Assembly: GCA_018136815.1 (NCBI GenBank)
Contig: CM030931.1
Location: forward strand, 3,871,725-3,909,547
DNA: 37,823 nt
Origin: Isochrysis galbana
Lineage: Eukaryota > Haptophyta > Isochrysidales > Isochrysidaceae
Direction of reading: 5' to 3'
The notes below the pieces were generated by a model. The model worked only from the letters and a program-made list of their open reading frames with translations, did not search any database and was not told the origin of the DNA. The translations under genes were made by a program, and so were the position numbers. Below are positions 29,401 to 37,823 of the stretch, one piece after another (position 1 is the stretch's first letter; each line of letters starts with the position of its first letter).

Positions 29401-32400
29401 TCGAGAGTACATAAAAAGAGAGAACTGAGCGGCCCTTGGCCGGACGCTAGCCTATCAATAGCCTCTACAATGAGGGGTAGAGGGCTATCCTCGACGCGTA
29501 GCTTGGCGTTCGTGTCGCGGTAGTCCACGCAGAATCGAACGGAGCCATCTTTCTTGCTGACCAGGACTACTCGGGAAGCCCAAGCCGAATTTGACTTGCG
29601 AATAATGCCGGCGGCTTCCATCTTGGCTACCTCCTCTTCTATGATGAGCTCGCCTGCGCGGCCCACTCTAGACGGAGCATGCCGGTGAGGAACAGCGCCG
29701 GGGTTGAGTGGCAACTCCACCTCGAGAACGTGCGTATGGTTTGGAGCCCCCGGGTGCAACGCGAAAGCTTTGATGCGCCGGGCCAAGAGTTGGCGTACTT
29801 CTTCTCGTTGATCGTCGGAAAGAAGCCGGTCTGGATCGATGGTGGCTGAGTCGAGTAGAGATCGTTGCTCCTCGCTCAGCGCGGTGACAGGGTCACCATC
29901 CCCCTCGCTTCCAGTCGGAGTCCAGCCCCGGTGCAACTTGAAGCGCACCTGGAGCGAAGCTATCGGATGCAGAGACGGCAGGGTCAGCGCATCGACTCCG
30001 GTGTGGACGATCGTCACCGCGATGCGGTGATCGTCCGTGGGCGTGACCACCGTGGGCATTACGAGAGAGGACGAATCGAGAGCCTCGCGATTTGGTAGGC
30101 GGTCGACTAGCATCGCGCAGTCCGAATGATCTCGGAGAGCTAGCGGAACCCTGACCCAGATGGTTGCGCGGTGGAAGGCAGGAATCGTCACCGCTTGCTC
30201 CGTGTAGAGAAGATATTCGGACGAGGTAGACGCCGGAGCTTTGGCCGCAAACTCGTCGGCAGACTCAAAGAGAGGTGTATAGAGTGGCTGTCTAGCATCA
30301 GCAGCAGCCTCACCCTCCGATCCGGCCGGGATCTCTCGTGTTGCCGTCGACCTCTCCAGAAAGTCGACAGTCAGCGGCTGACCGGGTGACATCGAGATAG
30401 CTCCGACGAAGCCGGCGTCCGCGACTGGGGGCGGCGCCGTGGAAACTCTGACTACACATTCGGAAAGGACTCTTGAAGAATCTTCTGAATCGCCAGAGGC
30501 CGGACGGAGGCGGAGGCTTCCTTCCGAGCTCGCGGCGTCGAGAGAAATGGTAGCGGAGTGGGCGGCCAAAAAATCGTTCCCGAGCAGAAGCATCGCGTTT
30601 CCTTCGATGACCGCGAACGAATGACGGAAGAGGCGACCGGACAAGGTGAAGACGAGGCTAGCCCGGCCCCTAGTGATGAGAGGAAGGCCGTCCGGCCCAT
30701 GTAGGTTGGGGACGGTAGCGTCCGATACGCGTTCGACGCAAGCGTCTTCAGGTAGTCGATCGAGAAGAGCAGTGGTGATTACTGACGGGCCCGCTCCAGT
30801 GTCAGCCAGGGTGCTGTTCACCGTGAGGGCAACGTCCGGGAGAACGAACCCTTGAGCTGCGCGGTCGCCATCGGCACGGCAGACCACGAGATCGCGGACA
30901 TAGAGGCAGTGACGAGGGTAGAGCGGCGGCGGCGTGTCCGCGATAGATTCTACTGGAAGCGAGGTTCCGGCTCCGGGTGACGGGGTGGTTGGATTAGAGG
31001 CTGGCCTGGACGGAGAAGATTCATCGACGTGGGGCACTCGCTCGATAGCGGCGGCTACCGTCTGCGGCACGAATGGTATTGAAGAGTATGGGGATGCCTT
31101 TGCCGAACTAGAGGGGTTAGGCACGCCATCATAGCCTAGCCCTCGACGGTCCGTCGGATGCCGAGGTTGATCCATTTGGCGTGACCATTCCTTCTCCAGG
31201 GACTTCTGCAAGTCTGTCTTCGGAAGCTTCGACAACTCGGAAAAACCAGCCGCACTGAGACCCCTAGCGGCAGCCCCATCGCAACACAGTGCCCGTGGAG
31301 TACCCTCTCCTTCGGCGGCGTCGGAGGGCTTGGTCTCGAGGGTCTGCATGCTCCGGTGTTCTGGCATCTCGGGCGTGTCATCTTCTCCCGAGTCGGGCCC
31401 GACATCCCAGGTTTCGAGTGGCCTTTCGGCTACGAACGAATCGGTCAGTTCGGCCACTCCCTCGTCGCCAGCCGTGAAGGAGGCGCTCGGAGATAGTGCA
31501 TTGATGCCTTGGGAGCCCAGTCGAGACAAGATGGAAGGTTCCGACGGCTCCGCAGCTGCCGCTTGCTCAGCGATTTCTTGGGCGATGGAAGGCGTGACAT
31601 CCTGCCACCGATGGACCCCCGAAATTACATCACGATCGAAGACCTGCCACTTGCTGCGGCGCTTCTTCACCGTGTTTGGAGGGCCTGGCGTTGTAGAGCG
31701 GTCCCTTATGGGCCACTCCCACGGCGTGAAGCGGTCTCCTTTCGCCTCGGTCCCGTCTTGCGATACGTTAGTTTCCGAGTCCTCCTGATGAAGCAGGCGA
31801 GACGCATCGGCAACGGGGCCTACGTCCGGGATCACGACAACCGAATCAGACACTAGCGAACCGCTGGGAGGCGTGAGGTGAGAGCTAGAAGCTGCTTCGC
31901 CTCTCCCCTCCATGAAGCGAGCCAGAGCCGTCCTCGGCTCAGCCAGTTCGAAGCCGGTCGAGCAGAGCGAAGGGCGTTCTCTCAAGCTGGCAGCAGCTTG
32001 GGAAATTGCCCAGTCCACCGTGAAGTCGAGCGAACGCGACGCCTTGGCTTTGCGCGCATAACGGCGCAAGACTGGCATCCACTGGGCCGCCATTGCACCG
32101 GCAATGCCCACATAGGTGCGGCTGCGAAGGGCGCCACGGTGGGGCGACGGCGATAGATCCGCCATCGCGGATAGACGTCCCTCGACAATCTTCGAAGGCT
32201 GCAGGGGCGGGAGTGAAGCCGTCAGGTACAGGCCAGTTGCTTTTTGATGGCCCGTGCCGTGCTGCCACGGCTGCACAAACTGCCGCGGTCGCAACCCCCC
32301 GACTAAGGCGGAGGCTTCCGCGTGCATTCGAGGATTTTCGACGGCAACGAAAGGCGCGTCGGCGCTCGCCATGGCGAGGAAGACTCTAGCGGCGGATTCG

Positions 32401-34091
32401 AGAGCCTGGCGTCGTCCCGGCTCCCGATCGAGCCACTGGCAACTCACCGCCGACAAATACGTGCACGGCGGATGCGCGACCACGAGGTCCCAACCTAGAT
32501 TTTGAATGTGAAGAGCATCTCCGCAGAAGTGGGGAATGTAGTCGATCTCCGACGGTCGTAGATCGCACGTCGCGACGTGCGCTCCGGCGAGTAGGAACAT
32601 CGAAGACACGACCCCGCTAGCTTCACCGACGACCAGAACGCGGGGTGGAGGAATCCCCTCGGCCGCGTCGAACGTCACGGCGTCGTGGATCGCTGCTAAC
32701 TCAGCGCAAAGCTCGTCGAAATGCGTCGGCAACACGGCAGAGGGCGATGCATGAGTGCTCGCGTCCGGCCGCCGCAAGGCTAGAGCAGCTTCGGCGAGAT
32801 GGCGGGGCAAGATGACGGAGGAACCGCTAGCCCGGGCACGGGAGGCGGCTAACATTTGAAGCTCGCGCGTAGGGGCGCGGGCAGTTTCAGTAGACTTGGC
32901 GGCCGAGGAACAACCAACCACGGCGATCCGGTGGATGGCCTCGGCAACGGAATTCAGGGGAAGGAGGTCGTCGCCCTCGAGTTTCGGTGGGCTAGACCTG
33001 AAGGGGGTTGGCTCCGGCGGGCGATCCCTGGAACGGGGATCCTCCGGAGAGCCGAGAGAAAGAGGAGACGCCGGCGTCCGTATGGTGCGCGACGAGGGAT
33101 CGTAGTCGACGGCCCCTGCGTCTCCCGAGTCTGCGGTGGCCACGGCGTGAGCGCGGAAAGCCGCAGCTCCCTTGGAACCTTCATCTTCATTGACTCCGGG
33201 AGCCGACCCTTCCGGGTCGGGAACCAGATCAGAAACGAGAACGGGTGCAACTTCGAGACGAGAGAATGAACACGACGACGGAGAAATATAACGAACCGGG
33301 GAGAGAGGTGAAGAGGAGACACTAGTCTCCGCCTCAACAGCACGAGAACCTACGGTAGACAACGACGATTCGTCCGCAGAGCGGCTCCGGCTATGGCCCT
33401 TGGGAGAGAGGTCTCCAGTGGGGTCCCGCCGGGAAAGAGCAGAAACAGGTAAAGCAGCAACAACGTTTTCGGACGCGGCAGCGGCCACGTCGGACCTATC
33501 CATAGAACCTAGAGCAGAAGATGATACCGAGTCGACAGCCCTCGAGGGCTTCACAACTGATTGTTTACGAAACGAAGAGACCGAAGACGCGTCGAATCCA
33601 CCTAGCCCACCCCCTTGGGCAGGGCCGTCGGGGGGTGAATCCAGGGATGAAGATGCGTCGAAAGACCTAGGCGAATTTGAAGAAACCGAAGACAGCATAG
33701 TATCCGTAGAAATAGATTCCAAGAGGGGCAGCGAGCGAGAATCGGCCCCTAACATCCTAATAGCGTGCGGAGTAATAGAAGAACTTGTAGACGTACACGA
33801 ATTTCGGAGAGTCGGGTCGCGACTATCTCCGGGGCAAACCTGTTTCCAGGAGCCCGGGTCAAGTGTCGACTCCGGCTTCCGAGATAGCCGTTCGGCGGGG
33901 GCTTCAGCCGGCGAGGCGGCTCCCACCGTCGAGGACTGAATAGAGCTAGAGACAGGGGGAGAATCGCCGCGTCGACAGCTCTTCTCCCCAAGCGGCGTAG
34001 GGATCGGATCGGGATGGTGGTGGTGGCGTTCAGGCCCACCGCCCGCGATGTTCTCCGCCAGGGTTTGAAGGACGGGGACCCCGCCGGACCC
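26436..34091 (-). CDS. Pol polyprotein: methyltransferase-like, protease, RT, RNase H, integrase, chromodomain
   Basis: The frame is open from the codon after the UAG at 34092 to 26436. Numbered from the first GTG at 33926 it has 2,496 residues, with no ATG before residue 58, which argues for translation by readthrough. Residues 1-400 are Ser/Pro-rich and probably disordered. Residues 428-620 form a phage-type cytosine methyltransferase-like domain. The aspartic protease has ADTGAG at 1041-1046. RT spans 1400-1600 with YLDD at 1571-1574. RNase H covers about 1730-1860 (TDGAS, TEIELLAAL, VDHSALRWL). Integrase has the HHCC zinc site (H2043, H2048, C2078, C2081) and the triad D2110, D2176, E2212 with the D-35-E spacing. 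A chromodomain lies at 2400-2445 (YLVKWRGYS). All catalytic motifs look intact over 7.5 kb, so the copy may be young. The product reverse-transcribes and integrates the element; chromodomains commonly steer integration to modified chromatin. Confidence 0.95.
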   Translation of the reverse strand, partial: GSGGVPVLQTLAENIAGGGPERHHHHPDPIPTPLGEKSCRRGDSPPVSSSIQSSTVGAASPAEAPAERLSRKPESTLDPGSWKQVCPGDSRDPTLRNSCTSTSSSITPHAIRMLGADSRSLPLLESISTDTMLSSVSSNSPRSFDASSSLDSPPDGPAQGGGLGGFDASSVSSFRKQSVVKPSRAVDSVSSSALGSMDRSDVAAAASENVVAALPVSALSRRDPTGDLSPKGHSRSRSADESSLSTVGSRAVEAETSVSSSPLSPVRYISPSSCSFSRLEVAPVLVSDLVPDPEGSAPGVNEDEGSKGAAAFRAHAVATADSGDAGAVDYDPSSRTIRTPASPLSLGSPEDPRSRDRPPEPTPFRSSPPKLEGDDLLPLNSVAEAIHRIAVVGCSSAAKSTETARAPTRELQMLAASRARASGSSVILPRHLAEAALALRRPDASTHASPSAVLPTHFDELCAELAAIHDAVTFDAAEGIPPPRVLVVGEASGVVSSMFLLAGAHVATCDLRPSEIDYIPHFCGDALHIQNLGWDLVVAHPPCTYLSAVSCQWLDREPGRRQALESAARVFLAMASADAPFVAVENPRMHAEASALVGGLRPRQFVQPWQHGTGHQKATGLYLTASLPPLQPSKIVEGRLSAMADLSPSPHRGALRSRTYVGIAGAMAAQWMPVLRRYARKAKASRSLDFTVDWAISQAAASLRERPSLCSTGFELAEPRTALARFMEGRGEAASSSHLTPPSGSLVSDSVVVIPDVGPVADASRLLHQEDSETNVSQDGTEAKGDRFTPWEWPIRDRSTTPGPPNTVKKRRSKWQVFDRDVISGVHRWQDVTPSIAQEIAEQAAAAEPSEPSILSRLGSQGINALSPSASFTAGDEGVAELTDSFVAERPLETWDVGPDSGEDDTPEMPEHRSMQTLETKPSDAAEGEGTPRALCCDGAAARGLSAAGFSELSKLPKTDLQKSLEKEWSRQMDQPRHPTDRRGLGYDGVPNPSSSAKASPYSSIPFVPQTVAAAIERVPHVDESSPSRPASNPTTPSPGAGTSLPVESIADTPPPLYPRHCLYVRDLVVCRADGDRAAQGFVLPDVALTVNSTLADTGAGPSVITTALLDRLPEDACVERVSDATVPNLHGPDGLPLITRGRASLVFTLSGRLFRHSFAVIEGNAMLLLGNDFLAAHSATISLDAASSEGSLRLRPASGDSEDSSRVLSECVVRVSTAPPPVADAGFVGAISMSPGQPLTVDFLERSTATREIPAGSEGEAAADARQPLYTPLFESADEFAAKAPASTSSEYLLYTEQAVTIPAFHRATIWVRVPLALRDHSDCAMLVDRLPNREALDSSSLVMPTVVTPTDDHRIAVTIVHTGVDALTLPSLHPIASLQVRFKLHRGWTPTGSEGDGDPVTALSEEQRSLLDSATIDPDRLLSDDQREEVRQLLARRIKAFALHPGAPNHTHVLEVELPLNPGAVPHRHAPSRVGRAGELIIEEEVAKMEAAGIIRKSNSAWASRVVLVSKKDGSVRFCVDYRDTNAKLRVEDSPLPLIVEAIDRLASGQGPLSSLFLCTLDLASGFWGIPIKESHKHITAFTTHRGKYEFNFLPFGIQSGPSYMCRLMDIVLGALSWEICMPYLDDVGIWSTGVGPSEEARAQASFEQMLHRLDLVLERLEWAGLTCKMSKCVFFATSTEYLGHVVSREGLKMDPKKVAAVADIDPSSINSLEAVRSFLGLCSYYRRFIRQFAAKAAPLTALTRKGCDVAKESQSEECRRAIQELKTAITSEPVLTPPRDDRPFIVKTDGASKLGIAGILSQLGDDNRERVVGYYARSLTSAERHWTVTEIELLAALESIRNWRPYLWGRRFKLVVDHSALRWLHTMKDQVAGGPASRLTRWALKLAEYRFDVEHKPGAVHQDADGLSRLASLEPEHEDEPLAGPASLAVREPGSESLAEHERSHPVAAITRSVATARGLQALDRSRRRASDSGPAIQSSYLAPGTPTSEEMRAALAEDPFVEPLLGSGETANHEPSGQGSPPPAAASGPIAEDDSCSSPVAPAPVSAQQSKMFRRFVVHDGLVYYRTVLDSTDPDSLVLYVPPSLRSRYLFAYHDRSGHLGVSRMSGLLRTRVYWPGMSSDVASYVRECHECTLAKPLPRALASPSGLSVGTYPFDVVYCDVLALAPTHNFVPGVSGYDKLVVFIDSLTRWIEAEPSNGDPSSEVALDMFIRLIVTRYGVPRQLRTDAGSNLCSVLVSRILELTGTDLSSTEPYRHEGVGFVERAQQTLIRLMRASNEGGSHWVDHLPFLLLSLRASSGRVTSRSPASLIFGRELRLPAQLSDPKSVSPTALEAASADVRSYASRLNASLRLSWSSALEATLAAQAESVRDATIKSQRPARFEPGDRVCMRLPGHANKLQFIYSGPYRVVEALSDTRYRLRDLENRLVKEEVHISNLRPYHTFVDEEPLADDEYIVEKLLDRRNHGDSTEYLVKWRGYSLREATWEPRSELLRRCSDLLDDYDRSVEETCPEDVESPEATSSSARDTPLPPVLDAPSSRTRSRLHSR
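32090..32645 (-). other. Domain: phage-type (Dcm-like) DNA cytosine methyltransferase
   Basis: This covers residues 428-612 of the pol frame. A motif I-like block, VLVVGEASGVVSSMFLLAG, is followed by a strand ending in the acidic CDLRPSE. Then come GDALHI, WDLVVAHPPCTYLS with the Pro-Pro-Cys nucleophile motif, VAVENP (motif VI position, ENP where ENV is usual in Dnmt enzymes), FVQPWQHG-GHQKATGLYL, and a closing RSRTYVGIAGAMAAQW. This series is the signature of the small methylase-like proteins common in bacteriophages, not of eukaryotic DNMT1 or DNMT3. The phage family is usually annotated as DNA methylase; activity of this copy is not shown. Confidence 0.75.
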
Positions 34092-34094
34092 CTA
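34092..34094 (-). promoter_or_regulatory. Single UAG between gag and pol, candidate readthrough site
   Basis: On the minus strand the context is CCT-CAG-TAG-GGG-TCC. Gag (34727-34092) and pol share the same frame, and this is the only stop between them. Gammaretroviruses use UAG readthrough at the same junction, so the layout suggests suppression. I could not find a strong downstream stem by eye. Confidence 0.6.
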
Positions 34095-36534
34095 CTGAGG
34101 CTTAACCCGGACCATCGAGCGAAGAAGCTTATGAATGTACTCGTCCGATCCGCACTCTCCGCAGCCAGCCTCACACAGAAAGCGGATATATGGCTGACAG
34201 ATGACGGGGTTGTGAGCACCGTCTCCCGTGCCATATTTCCAGGCTTCGCTGGATGGAGTGCCAGGAGGAGCTTGAGGTCGGAAAGCGCAGAAGGCACAGC
34301 CGTTTTCGTTCGTCCATTCGGTGATTCCCCTATTGATATCGTCCGTTCGTGGAGTTTCCATTGAATTATCGGCCGGTCGGCACTTTGCTAGCGCCGCCGA
34401 GACCCTTGGGTGCTTGGCATAGCCTGCTACGGCCCAGAAGCGGGCTCGGGCCCGATTCCAAAGCTCGGGCGTCCACCGGGATACGCCCAAATCGGGCGGT
34501 AGCCCTTGGCCGTTCGCCGGCGGATCGCAGCGACGGCTGGGCGGCCGAGACGAGCCTCCCTTTCGACCCGGTGGATCGGTCAGTATAGCCGGCAACGGTG
34601 AGTTGGAGTGGTAACTTGCCGGCGGTGCAGCAGCCCGATAATCAGGCTTCGAAGCAGGCGAATGTCCCTGTCCGCGAAGAGCTTCCGCCACGGTAGCTTG
34701 GACGGCCGCCTGCACGGCGGCAACCATGTCCGTGGTCGAAGCGGTCTTCTGGACGAGGAAGTCTCGTTCTTTGCCTCGCCTGAGGCTTTAGTGCGTACGC
34801 TAGCCACGGTTTGCTTCGTCGAGGGCCGGGATTGATGACGCTTCACCCGAGCCTGCTCGTAAGGGCTGAGGTACCGTTGGCAGAGGTTGACGCACGAGAG
34901 CGCCGACCGACCTAGCTCGTGGTTCTCTACGCGGAAACGAGTCTCCGCGAGCACCTCCGCAAATTTAATAGCATTATCGACGCCGCGCTGAGGATCAACC
35001 TTATCGTTCCGGATGATTTCTTCGAACCTCTGGTTGATCTCATGGGCCATGTTTGGATGATCCCACACGTTGGTGGAGTCAACCGCGGAATCGCCAAGCT
35101 TGCGGATGTAGGCGCGAACCAAATTCTTGCTGAGCTCACATAGATCAGCGCCGGCCTCGCGCTCCCTCATGCGGTCCCACTCCATCGACGCCGAGTCTTT
35201 CGCGAAACCATCGGCCCCGTTTGCGAAGGTCCCGTCGCATTTGCGAAGAAGGACGTCAGCAGCGAGGACAGGGTTGAGAGCGAGAGCGCGATCCTCCACT
35301 AGATCAAGGAGGAAGGCGAAGATGCGGGAATTGCCGCTGGAATTGGCGCCGGCTGCCGCGAGGAGGGAGGTAAATATTTCGCGATGATCGCAGCCGAGCG
35401 CTAGTGCCCGCTCCAACGGCTTGATGAGCGTGAGTCGAAATTCGTTCCAGGCTGTTGCCGCCGTTTGCACGTTATCGGAGGCGAGGGCCTTTGGGAAGCG
35501 GAGCTCCGAAAGCTCTTTGCCCATCCTGACCTGATGGTGAAGGGTTTGCTCGGCTGAAAAGCGGCTACGCACCCATTTGAGCAAGTGGTCCTCCTCCATG
35601 AAAATTCGGCAATGCCAAACGTTGCCCGCCAGGGAGAGGTTGCTCTTCAAAATGGTGTGGATGAGCTCATGCTCGTCGGAGTCGCGGTAAAGTGCGGCCA
35701 GATCGCGTGAGGGCAGGCGAGGAGATTTTTCCACTCGCTTACAACTGCCTCTCGCTCATCCATCCCCACCGCAAGGCAGGGGTCGCGAGGGTGGCGGAAC
35801 GGCACCATCGGGGTCGGGCCCCGGTAAAGGCTCTGATCCTGGCGGCGGGGTTCCGATTTGGAGGTCGGGTACGCCGACCGTGGAACCCTAGAAGCCGGAG
35901 AGGCGTGGCCCTTTGGGTCTAGAGCAGGAGGCTCGCCCATGGGTGGTTCCCTCTGAACCGGCCTAGCAGAATCCGCAGCCGCCTCGGTCCGATCCATGGA
36001 CGGACTTGAAGCGGGCTCTTGGCGGGCTTGGAGTAGCTGAGTCAGGGCTTTGAACCCTGCTTCAACTTGATCCCGGAGAAGCCCCTCCCTCGCCTCTGCC
36101 GCGGCAAGGGATGAATGTAGGCGCTCCACAGCCCCTTTTAGGGTGTTGGTCTCCGCCTGAGCCTTGCCATTTCCGCATCCTGACGCGCCGCGGCCGTCTC
36201 GATCGGGGTGATCTCTTGATCAAGGACCCCTTTTGATGACGGCGGGGCATAGTCCCGGTAAGCGGGGCTTCGGGAAGCTGATCCCTCCCTTCACCGACCT
36301 CAGACTCATCATCTCGAGGTGAGGAGGGGGGTAAACTGAATCAGAGGGAGGGGACCCTCCTCCACTCATTGGCCAACTAGCGACGCTGAAGTTGGCCTCA
36401 TGCGGGAGAGGGTCATGCTCCACCATGGCCCGCTGTGATGCACCCGGTGGGTGCCGAAGGAAGCGGACCAAATCCTCGCCATCCGCCACGAGCTGATCGG
36501 AGCCAGTCGTGGAGATAGCAGCCGGGGTGATGGG
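34092..36534 (-). CDS. Gag polyprotein region, frameshifted
   Basis: The coding signal moves between frames at about 36230, 36167, 35715 and 34770, each consistent with a one-base indel. The earliest in-frame ATG after the LTR is near 36534; the frame upstream is open into the LTR but only from a GTG. In order there is a Pro/Ser-rich start, a coiled-coil-like stretch (ERLHSSLAAAEAREGLL, about 36130-36080), and a helical capsid-like region (35700-34900, with WNEFRLTLIKPLERAL and FAFLLDLVEDRAL). A basic linker and a Cys/His cluster C-X2-C-X24-H-X4-C (34298-34197) with further Cys beyond follow. Capsid assignment rests on position and helical character; I do not recognise the sequence itself. 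Confidence 0.75.
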
Positions 36535-36665
36535 TGCCATTGGTGTAGCCTCAGAAGCCGTGGGATCACTCGGACATCCCACGGGAGCAAAAGCTGCAGC
36601 GGCAGAGAAGGTTCCCTGAGGGGTTCCTCCTCTGCGGCCGAGGACGCAAGCTTCGATTTCGTGCT

Positions 36666-37823
36666 TGTCGAGTCGAGCGCTACCGGAGGGCTCTGAGCCA
36701 CTCCGTCGCGAGGGCACCGGCGGCTAGCGCGGCGCTTTGTCCCTCCCCACCGGGAGTCCGGGTGAATGAAATTCTGGACTGGGTCGGGCAACCCCATTCG
36801 GGTGTATGGACAGGGAACGAACGGCGAACGAAGGACTGTGGGGCAGCGAGGCGCTCTAGCGGCCCTAGTGTGATGGGTTGTAAGAGATTGTTAGACCTAC
36901 AAAGAACTCTTCCTCAGGGAGGGAGCCTAAGCTGCTTGAGTGCAGCGACGCAGCGAACAACGACGGACAAACGAGCCTGAGAACAACAGGATACACCGAC
37001 TCACGAACACACCGGAATCATTCACCCAAACAAAGCAAATTATCAAGCAACCGCGACCCAAATCACCGATAACTCAAACACGTCGCGAGAGACGAGAGAG
37101 AGAGCGAGAGAGAGAGAGACTCCGCAGCGACGGCCGGAGCGTGTCTCCGTTGTAACTTCCCACGTAGCGGAGAGTCCGAAGGGGAGCGTCATGTCGCGCG
37201 ACCACGGCGATCACTTTGGATACAGATCGCAACGAGATGTTCTTCACACGAGAAAATCTTGCCGTTGAGCGTGAACCTTCTAGACGCTTCTAACGAACAA
37301 CCCTGAGTAGCAACCAAGGGGAAGAAACACCAAAGGGGCCAAGGCTTGCATGTACTTGCATCAAGGGGAAAGATTCCCTCACCTAGGAAGCGAACCTACA
37401 CCGATCTCCAAGGGGAGATGGCAAATTAAACCTCAAATCTCGAGCGGCTAGAGCAACCGACTCGCTCGCCAAAACCTTGACCGAGAAGAAAGAAGCAGGA
37501 CCTACAAGCCAAGGGTAGCGGACCTAAGGAATGTGAGAGGAAGTTTCCGAACGCAACGCCAACGCCGAACGCGGGGATTCAACGAAACCCTAACCAGGCC
37601 AAGCAGAACCTACGAAGAACAGGCCTGGACACAACGAAAGTCAGCAGGTCCCAAGAAAGAACCGGAACCTCAACAAGAACGACAAGCCTTGCAAGAAGCT
37701 AAACAGCCTTCACAAGGTAACTCGAGAGCCTGAGACAAGCGCGCAGCGAGTGACATGCGACCTGGCTCCTTTGGTCAAGATTACCCGAAAGGAGGAAACC
37801 TGGAATCTAGACCTGACAAACAG
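36666..37823 (-). repeat. Right (5') LTR, cut by the window edge
   Basis: It is the direct repeat of 24736-25911. About 350 nt should follow beyond the window. The two copies differ by many one-base insertions or deletions and few substitutions. On the minus strand the LTR ends at 36666 and gag leader sequence follows. Confidence 0.9.

Larger units (their letters stand above)
24736..37823 (-). mobile_element. Ty3/gypsy chromodomain retrotransposon carrying a DNA methyltransferase-like domain
   Basis: From right to left the parts are the right LTR (5', cut by the window edge), gag (frameshifted), a single in-frame UAG, pol, a polypurine tract and the left LTR. The order protease-RT-RNase H-integrase-chromodomain defines a chromovirus of the Metaviridae. 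A complete element would be about 13.5 kb, long for the group, because of the long LTRs and the extra N-terminal pol region. No TGG-type primer-binding site is evident after 36666. Target-site duplications cannot be tested, since one end is missing. Confidence 0.9.

Noticed and set aside
26436-33926. Reading the element as an endogenous retrovirus with an envelope gene
   Set aside because: No frame with signal peptide or membrane anchor lies between integrase and the LTR; the chromodomain ends 140 nt before the pol stop and the polypurine tract follows.

Overview
The window looks like nuclear DNA of a GC-rich unicellular eukaryote, most likely an alga. Haptophyte-like or stramenopile-like is my inference from the gene families; I cannot name the species. 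Supporting signs are short spliceosomal introns (82-117 nt, mostly GT-AG, one candidate GC-AG), strand-biased pyrimidine tracts just before start codons, very long armadillo-repeat genes, and dense, nested retroelements.

Layout, left to right. Positions 1-1448 hold dispersed repeats and hairpins. A two-exon EF-hand protein gene (1449-2250, +) follows. Positions 2571-4977 hold a decayed element-like unit: a proline-rich 5' part, an ORF1-like reading frame, a frame with a segment resembling the C-terminus of mRNA cap guanine-N7 methyltransferase, and a 60-nt minisatellite tail. A five-exon patatin-type phospholipase of the neuropathy target esterase class lies at 5588-10696 (+). Positions 10697-14120 are gene-poor and carry repeat fragments. 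Two tandem, same-strand (-) armadillo-repeat genes occupy 14121-24015. The first carries about 23 ARM repeats, a SAM-like segment and, in a shifted frame directly after it, an ADP-ribosyltransferase (ART) domain. The second carries about 35 ARM repeats, and its reading frame runs into the 3' end of a LINE reverse transcriptase.

From 24736 to beyond the window end lies a large Ty3/gypsy chromodomain retrotransposon on the minus strand. It has a complete left LTR (about 1.5 kb) and a right LTR cut by the window edge. A frameshifted gag ends in a single UAG, and a pol frame of more than 2,500 codons continues in the same frame after that UAG. Pol carries, in order, a Ser-rich region, a phage-type (Dcm-like) DNA cytosine methyltransferase-like domain, aspartic protease, RT, RNase H, integrase and chromodomain. 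It is inserted in a LINE RT fragment, just after the FADD catalytic motif.

Two observations stand out. The first is the methyltransferase-like domain built into the retrotransposon polyprotein, with a probable stop-codon readthrough arrangement. The second is the ARM-SAM-ART arrangement, which resembles SARM1 (ARM-SAM-TIR NADase) with the NAD-consuming domain exchanged. Caution: the two LTRs differ mainly by one-base indels, often in homopolymers, so one-base frameshifts in this window may be assembly errors rather than biology.
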